This document shows, one piece after another, positions 12,301 to 24,157 of a stretch of DNA of 64,000 nucleotides. The position numbers were made by a program, and so were the translations under genes. The stretch is taken from assembly GCA_013398295.1 (NCBI GenBank), contig VZSF01007788.1, positions 1,080,240-1,144,239 of the forward strand, given 5' to 3'. Positions within the stretch are counted from its first letter, which is position 1. Each line of letters starts with the position of its first letter. A model generated the notes under the pieces. That model had not been told where the DNA came from, ran no database searches, and saw nothing but the letters and a program-made list of their open reading frames with translations. The DNA is from Chionis minor. Taxonomy: Eukaryota > Chordata > Aves > Charadriiformes > Chionididae.

Positions 12301-15300
12301 GCTTTTAATTTATTTAAGGTATGCTATGTCACTAAAAGGACTTCATACCTGCTGAATAAGCTAATAGACATGTTAAAGTGGTGTGTGGAGTCCTTTGTGT
12401 TTAGCTTGTGTAGCAATGAGAACACCCTTAAGAGACCCAAGCAAACAACAGAAAACAGTTAGAATAGGACTGCTTATTAGTTCTGAAGAGAATGTAATTG
12501 AATGAGTAATTTGAATTTGCATGAAGAATTTCACCAGTTTAGAGAATAGACAATCATGGTTCCAATCTTCATTTTGACTGGTAGCTAATACTTGTTAAAA
12601 TTTTGGCTTGCAGTTGAGCTGTACTGTAAGAAGCTGCTTATGAGCCTGTACGGGGTCATTTCCACAGAAATTATCTGAAACGTAAATCAAAGTGAAAGTT
12701 ATCAAAGGAGTAGTCGGTGAACGACAAGCAGGGACCGCTTGCTTTGATTTCACTCTCGGTGGCTGGCCAGTGCCCTCCTGTTCAGTGTATGTGTGTGTTA
12801 TTTTTTTGGACATAATACTGTTGGACTGGAAGTTAAGACAACCTCTCCTCAAAAGCGTAACTGTGGCCTATGGTCTGTTGGCTCAGCTTCTTGGAATTCT
12901 CTGGGCATTCCTGTTTCAGTGATGTTCCTGATGCTTTCCAGGACTTATCTTTAGGATTGGTCTCTGTCTAAGACAAGTCAGGTTTGAAGACTAACCTCCT
13001 TGATACTCCACTCTCCATTTCTGGCTCCAAAGACTGCATCGTTTCATGCAGGACAACTGATAAAGCATCTCCAGGATCAATGTAATTGCTGAATTCTGAG
13101 TTATTGGCTGTGAAAATAAACAGTCTTGTGAATTGCCTTACATCTACTTCAGAAAGGTATGAATGGCTTCAAGAACACAGCAGCTTACAGTTGTAGGAAG
13201 ATACCATTGCATGACTTTTGGGTAAAGCTTTTCTCCACCCACACAGTCTAAAGATCTTTGACATTTTTACTTTGTGACAGTATCTTGTCTCTCGTGCCCT
13301 AAAAGCAGGTCATGTTGATTTTTCCAATGTAAAGTATGGGCTTCTGGCAGGCTTTTGGCAATAATAAGTCAGTTTATGATTAGTGTACATATTGGTGTAA
13401 CTGGGGGCTTTCCAGAGACTCCCAGAATAGAAATATGTAAAGAAATCATTGGCTTTTGAGAATACAACTTTTTATCAGCAGTTAGCATGATACAAATATT
13501 AAATTATAACCATAATAAATAATACCCTTGTACTTCCTATTCCTATTTGTTTCTATTTTTCTTTCTCAGAGGTTACAGTTATTATGTTCCTGTTTCATTT
13601 GGATGAACCTGACTGGTCATGAGCCTCCCATAGACAAGACTGTTCCAATTTTTTGTGTGTGTGTGCATCATATCAGGGAGTTTCAAGCTATATTGAGATG
13701 CCACTTGCTGTGTGGTTGTGGGTCTCTTCTAACGAGGTTTAATTTTGATGTGAGACATTTCCTTTTTATGTGTCAATCTTAGCCCAGATGTATTCAACGC
13801 ACAGTTAATAGGTGCCCTGTTTCTGGTTATGGTGCACCTGTTGGAATGTCTCCTCTGTCTTGGAGCTCTGACTAGCTTTGTAGGGATCAACCTCTTTGCC
13901 AACAGCTAGGTTACATACTCAATTTGGAAATTTTTGTTGGTGACCAAGTATTTGTCCTCTGTTCTAAAGTACATTTAAAGTCAGTCCTTTATGTAAGGTC
14001 AGAAAGTGCATTTGGATTCATATTGACGGGGTGTTCTGGAACAGTAGTGACAGAAAAGATAAGCAGGTACTGTTGTCCAGGAAACTTGGTATTTTGTGTA
14101 ACTGAAAACATTTAAGTATCTCTGTTAATTATTATTATTTACGGCTTACAGCTTGTTGGGGGAACTGAGAAAAGAGCAACAGAGATTAGTCTGTTGCAGT
14201 GACTCTTAGCAAATTTTTTCAGTTGTTGTGCATAGGAACTGCTGCAAGTGCAGGTGTGGAAAGACTCCTGACAGTTCTTGCCGTGCCTTTAGCATTTATA
14301 CCGTTGTGGTGCATTCCCAGGTAAATGCAGTAAGTGTGGTTTTCACTTCAAAGGCTATGGAAAGCTCAAAGAACATAAAACTAGTCCCACAAAATATCTT
14401 CATTACATGGTATACTTCCAGAAAATTTGAATTAAGAAAAAGCGACTGTGTTCTAACTGGAAAAGTATTAGCATCAGCATATGCTCTATTATTACAAATA
14501 AAATTAAGCTGTAGAGAATAATGCAATTTCTGAGAGCTACAACCTTAGCCTGCTCTATTGTATTTTCTTTCTTGGACACCTTGATCTCGAAAAACAAACC
14601 GTAGAACAAAAATTTCCTATGTTCTGATCCTAAATCATTTAAAAGAGGAACTTGATTAGTGTCTTGTCTTACAAAGTGCTTGTGCAGCTATTTGTGCTCC
14701 AGCTCATGATACTTCTTTGTTTCTCGCTTCAAAATATTTTTAAACTCTCTTCTATTTCTGTAGGAGTGTTTAGATTTGATATATTCTCCAGAAACTTAGA
14801 AAAATATTCTCCCCTTTACTGTACTGTGGTACTTAAATTACACTGCAGGATTGTCACAGTATTTTGTGCTGGAAAAGGCAATCCACCTTCAATATATATA
14901 GATCTTGTGCCAGGTACTGTTGAATTTCTTAAAAAGTCCAGTAAGGCCTTCTCTCAGCAGTATGTCTAGAAAATTTATAAGGCAGCTAAGTCTGCAGACG
15001 ATACTTGAATCTCTTAACCTGTACTTAAAAGAAGTTCCTCAGCTTGGTAAAAAGCAATTTTCTGTGGCTTGACTTACCTGATCTGAGGACTCTTTCCTTC
15101 TCTGTGTAATGTAGAAACTGGTTGCAGATCCCTGAGCAAACAGAGCTCTGAAAAATAGAGCTAAAAAATTAGTGAAGGTTTTGCTAGTACTTACCTAGTA
15201 ATCTGGATGTGTAATTTCTACCAAAAGTTTCTAAAATAAAAAGCTAAGAACAAATAAAATGAGGAAAACTTCAAGAAGCTAAAAATCTGAAATAAATAAT

Positions 15301-17097
15301 TAAAAATTGAATTATAAAATGTACTGAATTGTTCTTCATATACAGAATGTTAAAGAACTGTCATTGAATATAGTTGTCACATGTAATCATGCCCAGTTTG
15401 CTAGTACGCAGTGCTGGTTTACCTCAGGTGAGCAGAACCCCAATAATTTTAGGGTTTCTCATTTCAGTGTGTCTTTTATTTGTTTTGGATTTTTTTCCTA
15501 CATTGAGGCATCTTCTAGAGCGTTAAACTTCAGATGAAATTCTAGGAGTCAAATTCTTACTTTGGTTGCAGTAAACCCCGGGTTTTAATCGAGGTCTTTT
15601 TTCTTCTTAAGACTTTACCTCCACAGCCTTGTTTGCCCTCAGAGCGCTGCTGACTGAGCAAGCCTGTTCCCTACCATAAGCCTAAGTCATTGAGACTAGC
15701 TGATGCTGCACCACCACACGGAACTGGTGTCAAGAACCAGTCTAAATTCCACCTGTCTTTAGTTTCAGAATGGCTGCGGTTATTGCCTTTCCTGGGCGTG
15801 CTGGCCTTGCTGGGTTATCTCGCTGTTCGTCCGTTCCTCCCCAAGAAGAAGCAGCAAAAGGATAGCTTGATTAACCTCAAGATCCAGAAGGAAAATCCAA
15901 AAGTAGTGAATGAAATAAACATTGAAGATCTGTGCCTCACTAAAGCTTACTGCCGGTGTTGGCGTTCTAAGACGGTAAGACACTTCATGCTTCTGTAGGA
16001 TTAGAGACTGAAACTTGCATATTTGTATCTGTGCTTCGGCGGTGAATTGCTACATGTTGACCTGTTGCTTTTCTGTGGATGTGGAACATGTTCCTGGTTT
16101 TTGAGGGTGGCACAGTTCTTATTTTTCTCCACTGTAAACCTACCTACATGCAGAAAGAAACTGTATAAACTTGTAAGAAACACAGTAGGGTTTTTCTAGA
16201 AACACAGAGTGACCACCTGCAAGTAGATTAAAACCAAGCAAGCCTTGTTTAATATTTGGAAATACGCTGCAACTAATTAGAAGATAACTACTCCAGTTTG
16301 CAAAAACAATGCTTAGAAAGTTGTTCATATTGGAAAGAAAGTAACGCTGGACCTGTGTTGGTGAGGGAGAGTGTATCCCCGTCTGGTCCAGAGCAGTCAG
16401 TAGATGACTGCCTTGAATAGTCCAAATTCCCCACATCAACTAGATGTACATGAGTATTTTTCATCTACCTTCAATTTCTTTTGAATGCCCTGACTGCAGT
16501 CTGGTTTTGTCCTTTTTGGACCAAGTGCTTTCCTGTTTTAACAAAAAAATCTGCCCTGGACCTAAAAAAAAAATCCCAGCTATTCTCCCTTCAGACTAAT
16601 CTCTTCAGCAAAGTATTTTAGGTTTCCTTAAAACTGTACCTTCTGGTTGCAAATGATTAAATCTAATAAGAGCACTTTACTAGTTCCACAATAAACCTTA
16701 AACCATTTGTGGTTGCCATGGCTGCTTTGCTTGCTGTTCTTTCATGGAAAAGACTTTGTCCCTAACTTTGTGTCCAAGGACAGCTATTTTAGGACCTCAC
16801 AAACTTAGTTACCTGTTGGCAGTGGATTTTTTTTCTTATGAGCGTATGTCCTGTGTCTGATAGGAGACAGGGAGTTTGGTGTTGAAATAGGACATAGTAG
16901 GAACTAGCAACATTATCAAAGTGCTCTTGGCGTAGGAAGAAGTATAAAAATAACCATGCAATTGCTGTACAGACTTATACTAATTCCTCGTGTATGTTTT
17001 CTTCCAGTTCCCTGTCTGCGATGGCTCCCACAATAAGCACAATGAATTAACAGGAGATAATGTAGGTCCACTAATACTCAAGAAGAAAGAAGTATAG
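8937..17097 (+). CDS. CISD2: CISD2, CDGSH iron-sulfur domain protein 2 (3 exons, complete)
   Basis: Coding exons are 8937-9039, 15763-15974 and 17008-17097, with GT-AG splice sites and phases 1 and 0, giving 134 aa. The start is a Kozak-type GCCGCCATGG in a CpG island, and the protein opens [20 protein letters not shown], as in vertebrate CISD2. A single membrane helix lies at about residues 37-60, followed by a basic stretch (KKKQQK). The cytosolic CDGSH domain has [2Fe-2S] ligands C98, C100, C109 and H113, in CRCWRSK and CDGSH, and the protein ends KKKEV. The family is a homodimeric ER and mitochondrial outer-membrane protein that affects calcium and autophagy; human loss causes Wolfram syndrome 2. 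Exon 2 encodes TKAYC where I recall TKAAYC in the 135-aa human protein, so one Ala is missing. The gene is intact, and the exon-by-exon match leaves little doubt. Confidence 0.97.
10019..10082 (+). repeat. CR1 LINE 3' tail
   Basis: The stretch contains the hallmark avian CR1 3' end: TGGAACTAGATGATCTTTAA, then CCCTTCCAACC and ATTCTATGATTC. Only about 64 bases remain. It sits in CISD2 intron 1 in the sense direction. Confidence 0.85.
10185..10246 (+). repeat. Second CR1 LINE 3' tail
   Basis: The copy has GGTTTGACTAGATGACCGTT, then CCCTTCCAACCC and ATTCTATGATTT. It lies about 100 bases after the previous tail, in the same direction and equally short. It is a separate 5'-truncated copy or a local duplication. 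Confidence 0.85.
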
Positions 17098-17224
17098 CAG
17101 ATGCTTAATCCACTAGATCCTGATTGATAAAAAGTCTTTTTATACCGTTGTAGTTGCAAGGGACAGCATTTTATTATGTGATTGGTATGATTTAGTCTAA
17201 TGATTGCTGTAGATTTATTTTTGG

Positions 17225-17353
17225 AATAAACTGCATTTAGACAGTGCTAAATCTGTCACTGTTTTGATACTTTATTCTGAGAAGAATAAAGTCCGCTTTG
17301 TAAAACTGTAAAGTAACTATCCTTGTAAATAAGTCGTTTATTTCAACAATAAA
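17225..17353 (+). other. CISD2 polyadenylation signals
   Basis: Three AATAAA hexamers lie downstream of the CISD2 stop codon, at 17225-17230, 17285-17290 and 17348-17353. They predict 3' UTRs of roughly 150, 210 and 270 bases. Which one is used cannot be told from sequence. Confidence 0.7.
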
Positions 17354-18925
17354 ATGACTTCCTACAATTAAGCCTTTTTTTGTATGAACATGCAATTATA
17401 AAACTGTCACTATTTCCAAGTGACAGAAGTGTACCTTTCTGTTGATTTTTGTTCTGCTGAGGAACCGTGTTTTACACTGCTTTTTCAGGAACACGTGCAG
17501 TTTAGTGTTGGGGGGGGGAAGAAAGATGCTAAATTCATCCTTTGTGAATACACCTAAGCGTACCCCTGTGGGCAGGCAGGAGAGCCCTGTTAGGTTACAC
17601 TCGGTGACGCTCTGGCCTGTGCGGTGCCTTAGTCTTGTGCAAAGCAGCCTGGCTCAGACAAACCCCACACAGCTGGCAAGTCTCCTACAGCATCCTGGGT
17701 GGAATGCTGCCCTTCCAGACCATCTAAACTAAACTATTGAGCAGATCAGCCACTAACATCCCTATATTTCGGGCCCCTCTGTCGATGGTTCACAGCTCTT
17801 GTAAGGAAACATCTTGCAACTTGACTTGCACTGTAGCTGCTACTTTTTTTAATGGGAACTTTCCTGGGAGGAATTGGTTAAATGACAGAACCAAGAAGAC
17901 AGAGCTGAGTTGTATTCTTGGCTTGTTGCCCATTCAGAATGATTATTTGGGCAAGTCAGAACTTTGCTGTGGTATGGCTTAATTTCAGGTGCAGGTAAAT
18001 AATTGCTACTTACCTAACTGCTAGACTCCTAATTAATTCTTCTAAAGTGCTTTATTCTCCACTGAAAGACGGTATCCATGAGTTTAAAAATAATAAAAAA
18101 AAATTGATCCATGCTACAATTTTAGAGAATTGTACCGAGGCAGATTTCAATTGTTGCTTACCAGCATTTATTTCATTTGACCTGTTGTTAGGCAGGCGGG
18201 AAGCCCCAGAGCGGTGTGCCAAAGCTGATCACCGCCGTGCTGAAATAGAAAGCGGTTCTCGCGTAACGGCTCTCGCAACAGCAGTAGAACTAAGGTAGAT
18301 CATTCCTCCTGCATTTGTAACAGTTGTTCTCGGTACCCAAACCTCTTGCCTTGCAGCAAAACCTGGCAGATGAGGATGCGATTGTATGGTAAATGCAGGC
18401 TTTTACAAAGCGTGTAATAGGACCGTGATACAATCTTTAATTTAAATGCTTCATGGTGGTATTACCTTAATGAATGAGCAAACCATAAACATAGTAGTAT
18501 ATAACACTTATAGTAGAGGAAAATCCATAATGTTACTAAGTGTCTTATACTGAGTCTTCACTTACAGATGTGGTATATTGAACACCAAGCCCCAGGTCTT
18601 GGGTTTGGTGAAGAAATTGCTATGTGAAATGCAAAAGCCCGTCTTTAGACCTTTTTTTCCTATTTTCCCATTTAGGCTTTAAAATCCACAGCCTATTGTA
18701 GCAGGCTGTCATTATATACAAGTCTGTATGCACTTCCAGCTTTTATCAGGATACTTTCGCGTTCAAATAGTTTGATTTCCCCTGAAGTCTGAGAATTAAA
18801 CTGCGTACATCAATCCTGTTCTCACTTCCGTTGCTCTACTCCAATGAACCCTGTTGGAGTAAGTAATACAGCAAAATTGGTTTTGTTTCTCTCACAAAGC
18901 TCCTCTAAAAGGAGAATGACAGTGC
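17354..18925. other. Spacer downstream of CISD2
   Basis: No gene is recognised. A G-run lies near 17511-17518. The first few hundred bases could include further CISD2 3' UTR if a distal poly(A) site is used. The small open frames have no recognisable motif. Confidence 0.6.
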
Positions 18926-18930
18926 AAGGT
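18926..18930. repeat. Target-site duplication, left copy
   Basis: AAGGT immediately precedes the LTR, and the identical right copy follows at 19505-19509. Confidence 0.85.
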
Positions 18931-19504
18931 TGTCATGGTTTCAGCTGGGTTAGAGGTGACTTTCTTACTAGCAGCTGGTGCAGTGCTGTGTTTTGGATTG
19001 GGGATGAAAATAGCGTTGGTAAAACACTGATGTTTTTGGTTGTTGCTAAGCAGTCAAGACCTTTCCTGCTCCTCCTACTGCCCCACCAGTGAGGGCTGGG
19101 AGTACACAAAAAAGTTGGGAAGAGAGACAGCTGGGACAGGTGACCCCAGCTGAGCAAAGGGATATTCCACACCATATGACGTCATGCTTGGCATATGAAG
19201 CTGGAGGAGGAAGGAAACGGGCATGTTTGGAGTGATGGCATTTGTCTTCCCAAGTAACTGTTCCATGGGATGGAGCCCTGCTTTCCTGGAGATGACTGAA
19301 CACCTGCCCGCCAGCAGGAAGCAATGAATGAATTCCTTGTTTTGCTTCGCTTGTGCGTGGTTTTGCTTTACATATTAAACTGTACTTATCTCAACGCACA
19401 AGTTTTCTCACTTTTACCCTTCCGATTCTCTCCCCCAGCCCAGCTGGGGAGAGTGAGTGAGGGGCTGCGTGGTCCTGGCTGCCAGCTGGGGTTAAACCAT
19501 GACA
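18931..19504 (+). mobile_element. Solo LTR of an endogenous retrovirus (ERVL-like), intact ends
   Basis: The 574-base element begins TGTCATGGTTT and ends AAACCATGACA, perfect 11-base inverted termini with the TG...CA ends of an LTR. It is flanked by an exact 5-base duplication AAGGT (18926-18930 and 19505-19509). Five bases is typical of ERVL-type integration, and the absence of internal sequence makes it a solo LTR left by recombination. Its U3 part resembles the LTR at 61009, which carries a primer binding site on its 3' side; this sets the orientation as +. It holds a palindromic TGACGTCA at 19177-19184. No protein-coding part remains. Confidence 0.88.
19177..19184. promoter_or_regulatory. 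CRE/ATF-type palindrome in the solo LTR
   Basis: TGACGTCA is the full consensus cyclic-AMP response element. It lies in the U3 part of the LTR, upstream of the position where the related LTR has its TATA box. Function is not shown by sequence. Confidence 0.5.
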
Positions 19505-19509
19505 AAGGT
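19505..19509. repeat. Target-site duplication, right copy
   Basis: AAGGT immediately follows the LTR end and matches the left copy exactly. This confirms the element boundaries. Confidence 0.85.
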
Positions 19510-22500
19510 TTAACCTCTTGACTCCAGCTCTAGCACGGCTCGATTATGTAATTAATTTTTTTCTCCCTGCTTGCTGTTAGATAAGAGTGCTGCTAAACTA
19601 TCTACAAATGTAGCTATGGAACAAACAGGGGTGTTTTTTCATTTGTTTTGGCTTATGTCTATAGGGGAACGGAACATAGTTGTAGCTGTAATAGCAGCAC
19701 TCAGTCGCAGTTCTTTGTAGAAAGGACATTTTAGTAATTTCCACAAGATAATAGTAAAGTGAAGATCACAAGCAAGATAAGCAACCATTGCTTTGCATTT
19801 CAAAATCTGTGAAGGTAATACCGTCTCTCATGGCCACAGAATTTTCTATAGAAAATCTCAAGGAATTTACAAATTGGTTCAAATTACCTACCTAAAGTCT
19901 ATGGGGATAGATAGCTGAGAACTCAAGAGCCCTGTATCTCACTGGCGATTGAGAGCTGAACCAGTTACCTGCTAGGCTGTGCTTGGTCATGTCGTTACCA
20001 CTGGATGACTTTTCTAGCCTCATTTGGAAGCTCTACACAAAGGGGTAAATTTGCCCTTAATGCTGATTAAGACCAGGACTAAAGCAGGAGACCAGGTCTT
20101 CAGTGTCTTGATGCAAAATCAGGGGAAGCTGAACTTGGCATGTCATGGACATGACTTTTTTTTACTTGACAAGAACAGTAACATTTACCTTTTTTTTATT
20201 ATGAATTTGAACACTAGTTCTAATGGACCATGAATAAACTTGTAAACCGAATATGTTTAGGGAAAGGTGTCTGACTTGTGGCAACTACTAGACAAAGTAA
20301 ATGTAACTGAAGTGCAGCTGGCCTAAAATTTGTTCTCTTGCACTCCATTTATTTAAAAAGCAAAATGCAAAACCTGTATCATTTGTTGTTTTGTAGCTGT
20401 ATTGCACCATAAGTGTTCTACAGTTAATTTTAGACTTCAGTTTAAATTCCCTAAAACGCTCAGTTTGGCTGAAAAAGAGAGAGAAAAAGCAGTGATTATA
20501 ATTACATTATCACTGCAGCCCCTGGCCTGCACGACTCCCTGCTTCCAGATGGCCAGTTTCTGTCTTCTTCCATATGCTGCCTGCTGTAACTCTGCCTGCT
20601 GCTTGCCGCCAGGAACGTGCTGTGCCGTCAGAGCCTTCTGCTGCAGAGGTTCTTGTGAACCTTCTGGAACTGCGCACACATACTGTGCTCAGTGCTCTCT
20701 CACATTATGCCTGTGATTATGTCTGCATGGCAGCGGGACTCCACTGGTTATAGTTTACTGCACATTATGCTCTCAATTTTATTTCCTGCAAATAAGAGAC
20801 TGGCATGACATAAAGATTTTATTGGCTTGAATTCATGCATTATTCATGAATGATTTCATGGCATTTTGTTGAAAGGGAGGTGGTCTTAAATGTCGTGACT
20901 TCACCCACACAAATTCTGATAAAAAGCCCTGATATAACATTTCTTTTCATGACAAGATGCGAGTGGTTTGTTCCTTTCTGGGAGGCAAGGAGAGGAGCAT
21001 TATAAAACATTAATGCTTTTCATTTCAGATTTGCAGGTCTATGGAATAGCTTCAACCCGATTCTTTTTGAAGGTTTAATAAAAGCTGAGGGAAAGGGCTC
21101 TTGTGAGAAACATCCACATATGGTGGCGAGGAAAGGAAAATTGATTCAATTTCATTTAGATTAGCGAACAAGATGATGCTTTTCTTTGGTATAGCTATTC
21201 AAGCACTTAGAATGGTGGGAGTGATCTAATGAATAAATTGAGAGCGCACTGAGGTTAAGGCAACACGAGCAATCCAATTTATGAGATGCTGTTAAGACGG
21301 TGAGTGAGCATTAGAGGCTATCATGAACAAGGGCTGTTTGTCAGAGGTTTGCCTGCATACTTCAGATAGTTTTCAAATTTAAAGGGCTGTAATCATTACA
21401 CGTCCTGTTACTGAACAGACTCCAAATTGGGCATAGTGATCCTTCCCTGCAGGAGGATTCTACTTTTTAGAAAACTTTATGGAAAAGTGAACTGCATAAA
21501 GCTGCTTCTCCTGTAAGTTTTACTCAAGTAGAATTATTTTATAGACATTCGCTGATGAACTGAACACCATATTCCCTCATCTTATCAATTCACTTTACAG
21601 ACATTACAATTTTCAAACGATAAGCTTCTATTAGAACTACCCCTATTTAAGTAACAGAGTGCCTCCGTTAGCCATGCGAAGGAGGGAGAACAGGCACAGA
21701 AGTCAATGGCTGACACAAGAATCATGACGTACAGCACCCTACCCATCCATCAGCGCACAGTTTGAAAGCATCTTCCTTTCTGGTCAGGGGACAAACATGA
21801 ATTGCACTAAAGATCGTACATGCCCCAAGGAAGCGGAGAGAACAGCAGCCTGTGTAGTAAGACAAATGTCAATGTGCTTTACAACTGTTAGGGGAAAAGT
21901 TACCAAATAATTTCCTGGTATTTTTGTCACTGTGCTGGAATTGCAGGCTATGAACCTTAAATTTCTCAGGAAGCTTTCTTTTTGGCTTGGAGAGGAAGGC
22001 ATATACAAAGGCACACATACTGAGCTGTAATTAATCTGTATATGGAGGCATACATGGACACTCTGCAAATAATACAGTTTCAGATAGTTTTCTTTTAGAA
22101 GTATTTTTCTGCATTCTTGTGTTGCACATTAGAAGTGAAAAAGCTAAAATTAAATTGATTAATTCTTACTTACTAATGCCAAAAATATCTAGACACATCA
22201 AATATATTCTACAGAGTATCCTGTAAAACAAGTTCCATGAACTGTAGTGTAGAAAGCTGCAAGGAGGCATTGTCCCCCTTGATTACAGGCACAATCTAAC
22301 GTCCTTGCTAAAAAATAACAAAATAAAACTTCCAGTTTCTGAGTGATGCTGTACTGACTCCATGCCTCAGACCGGAGCTAGGAATGACCTACTCGGAGCT
22401 AGTTACTCGTACAAAACAGCAGAGTAAGAAAGATTTGCTGGTATCTGTAACAGGTCAGTACTAAACCCTAGCTGATACCAAAGCTGAAGGCAAGAACAGG

Positions 22501-24157
22501 ATTTTGATCAACAGAGGAGGCTTACTCCTGGCTTGAGGACAGTCAAGGAGAAGAGAAAGGAGCGTCTTCCGGGAATGGGAAAATCAAATGTGAACTGTAT
22601 TGCAACTGACTGTGCGGGAGGCATCTATAATAAATAAAACAAAGAAAACCACATTTGAGCTTTTTGTTCCCCCGGTGAAGCGTTTTGGCCAGATATTTGA
22701 TACGAGCCTTGCCAGTCATAACCACGATCCGCGGCCACGCACAACTGTTTCTGGAAGGACCCACAGGACCCGTGGGTACGTGCTGAGGGTGCCGGCGCTG
22801 TATCCTGAACACCACTTCCCCCGACACCTGCCTACACACAGCAGCCTTTCTGTGGGTAGGTGAGGCGAGGGCTCCCGTCACGTTGCACCATCCCTCTCAG
22901 CACTGCATTTTCAAGGTTGTTCATTTAAAGTCTGCTAGTTTTCTGCACCAACCAGAGGTAAAAAATATCCTGGCAAATCTGAGAGGCCTCCACTCTCCAC
23001 GGTCATTCCTGCCAGCCACCTCTTGGCAAATGGAAAAATGAGCACTAACTGGCTATATTTTTAGCAAATACCTGTTTTTCTTTGCTGCAGTTATCCAAAT
23101 GCAGATGTGAGGAGGACCCGGTCATGGCATTTTATCAACCAGATGAGTATTAACTTAGGACAAAGCAATAGGACATCCTGGCTGACTCATGAATCTTGAT
23201 TTGAGAAGAGGTCTGCTGCTATTGCTGAGTTCCCCGAAAGGAGGTGAGGAAGAAAGGGACAACTCATTGCCACCTTGGCCTTGCCCTGTCAGCAAACCCC
23301 ACCCGAGAGGAGGTCTCCCCTCTGTCCTACAGTGGCCAGCACCAGTACATAGCTACTCTCGGTGGCCAAAGGTCTGGCTTTCCTTCCAGCACTATGTTGT
23401 GCAACGGCTGAGGCACACAGGTGAAGAAGCAGCCATCCCAACACCATACAGCCCTTTCCCAGTCCTAGTCTCCTCACAACCCTCATCCCATTTTCAAGCT
23501 CAGTCCTTTTTTCTTCCAGCAACAGCTGTATCACCACAGTCCCTGATGGACCCAACTGCCTCTTGCAGCACAGAAGCACTACTTCTGTTTCTTGCTACAA
23601 CCAAAGCTGACAGTCCCTTGAAGGCACAAAGGAGTGCATGAGCTATGAGGAAGAACAGCAATGGAAAAAGGCAAGTTTTGGAACCCAAACAAGCAAGGAG
23701 AGGGAATCACCACACATGGTAGGACTCATTCACTGTATGTCAGCAGTCTCTAATTCAGAAGTTGCATTCCTTCAGCTGTTGAATTTGTCATTTGACAGCC
23801 CAGTTCCAACCGTCAAGAAGCTAATCACATTAGTCTCCATTTTCTTCTGTTTATATTCCACCTCATGGCTTCACTCCATGCCTGAACAATTCTGATCCTC
23901 TCCCTGGCCTCACGCTCACACATTTCAAGTAACTTGACTGCTGACTTCTCAGTGACTCACTGCCTGGCCAGCCTATGCACTGCATGTTCAGCTATTTCAT
24001 CTCTTAAGGCACCATCAACACATAAAAATATTTTATAAAACTCCACCAGGACTGCTTTTTAAATGTCAGACTTGTTTTAGCTTCCCCCAGAAAGGTTACA
24101 GACAGGCTGCGATTACTCAACGGAAGGGCTGAAGGACCATCTTCCTGCAGTTGTCTC
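19510..24157. other. Spacer between CISD2 and SLC9B2, including SLC9B2 3' UTR
   Basis: No further gene is recognised. The two genes converge here, so the right end must contain the 3' UTR of SLC9B2, reading leftwards from 24157. I see no clear AATAAA on the - strand between about 21000 and 24157, so the UTR end is undefined. The longest open frame, 23189-23641 (+), is Pro/Ser-rich, resembles no protein I know and is probably chance. Confidence 0.6.

Larger units (their letters stand above)
9040..15762 (+). other. CISD2 intron 1
   Basis: The 6.7-kb intron starts GTAGGT and ends TTTAG. It holds two CR1 3' tails (10019-10082 and 10185-10246). Nothing else in it looks coding: the open frames are short, AT-rich and unlike known proteins. 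Intron 2 (15975-17007, about 1 kb) is likewise featureless. Confidence 0.85.

Noticed and set aside
23189..23641. 150-codon Pro/Ser-rich frame
   Set aside because: There is no recognisable domain, splice context or promoter, it lies in the convergent spacer and overlapping frames are equally open.
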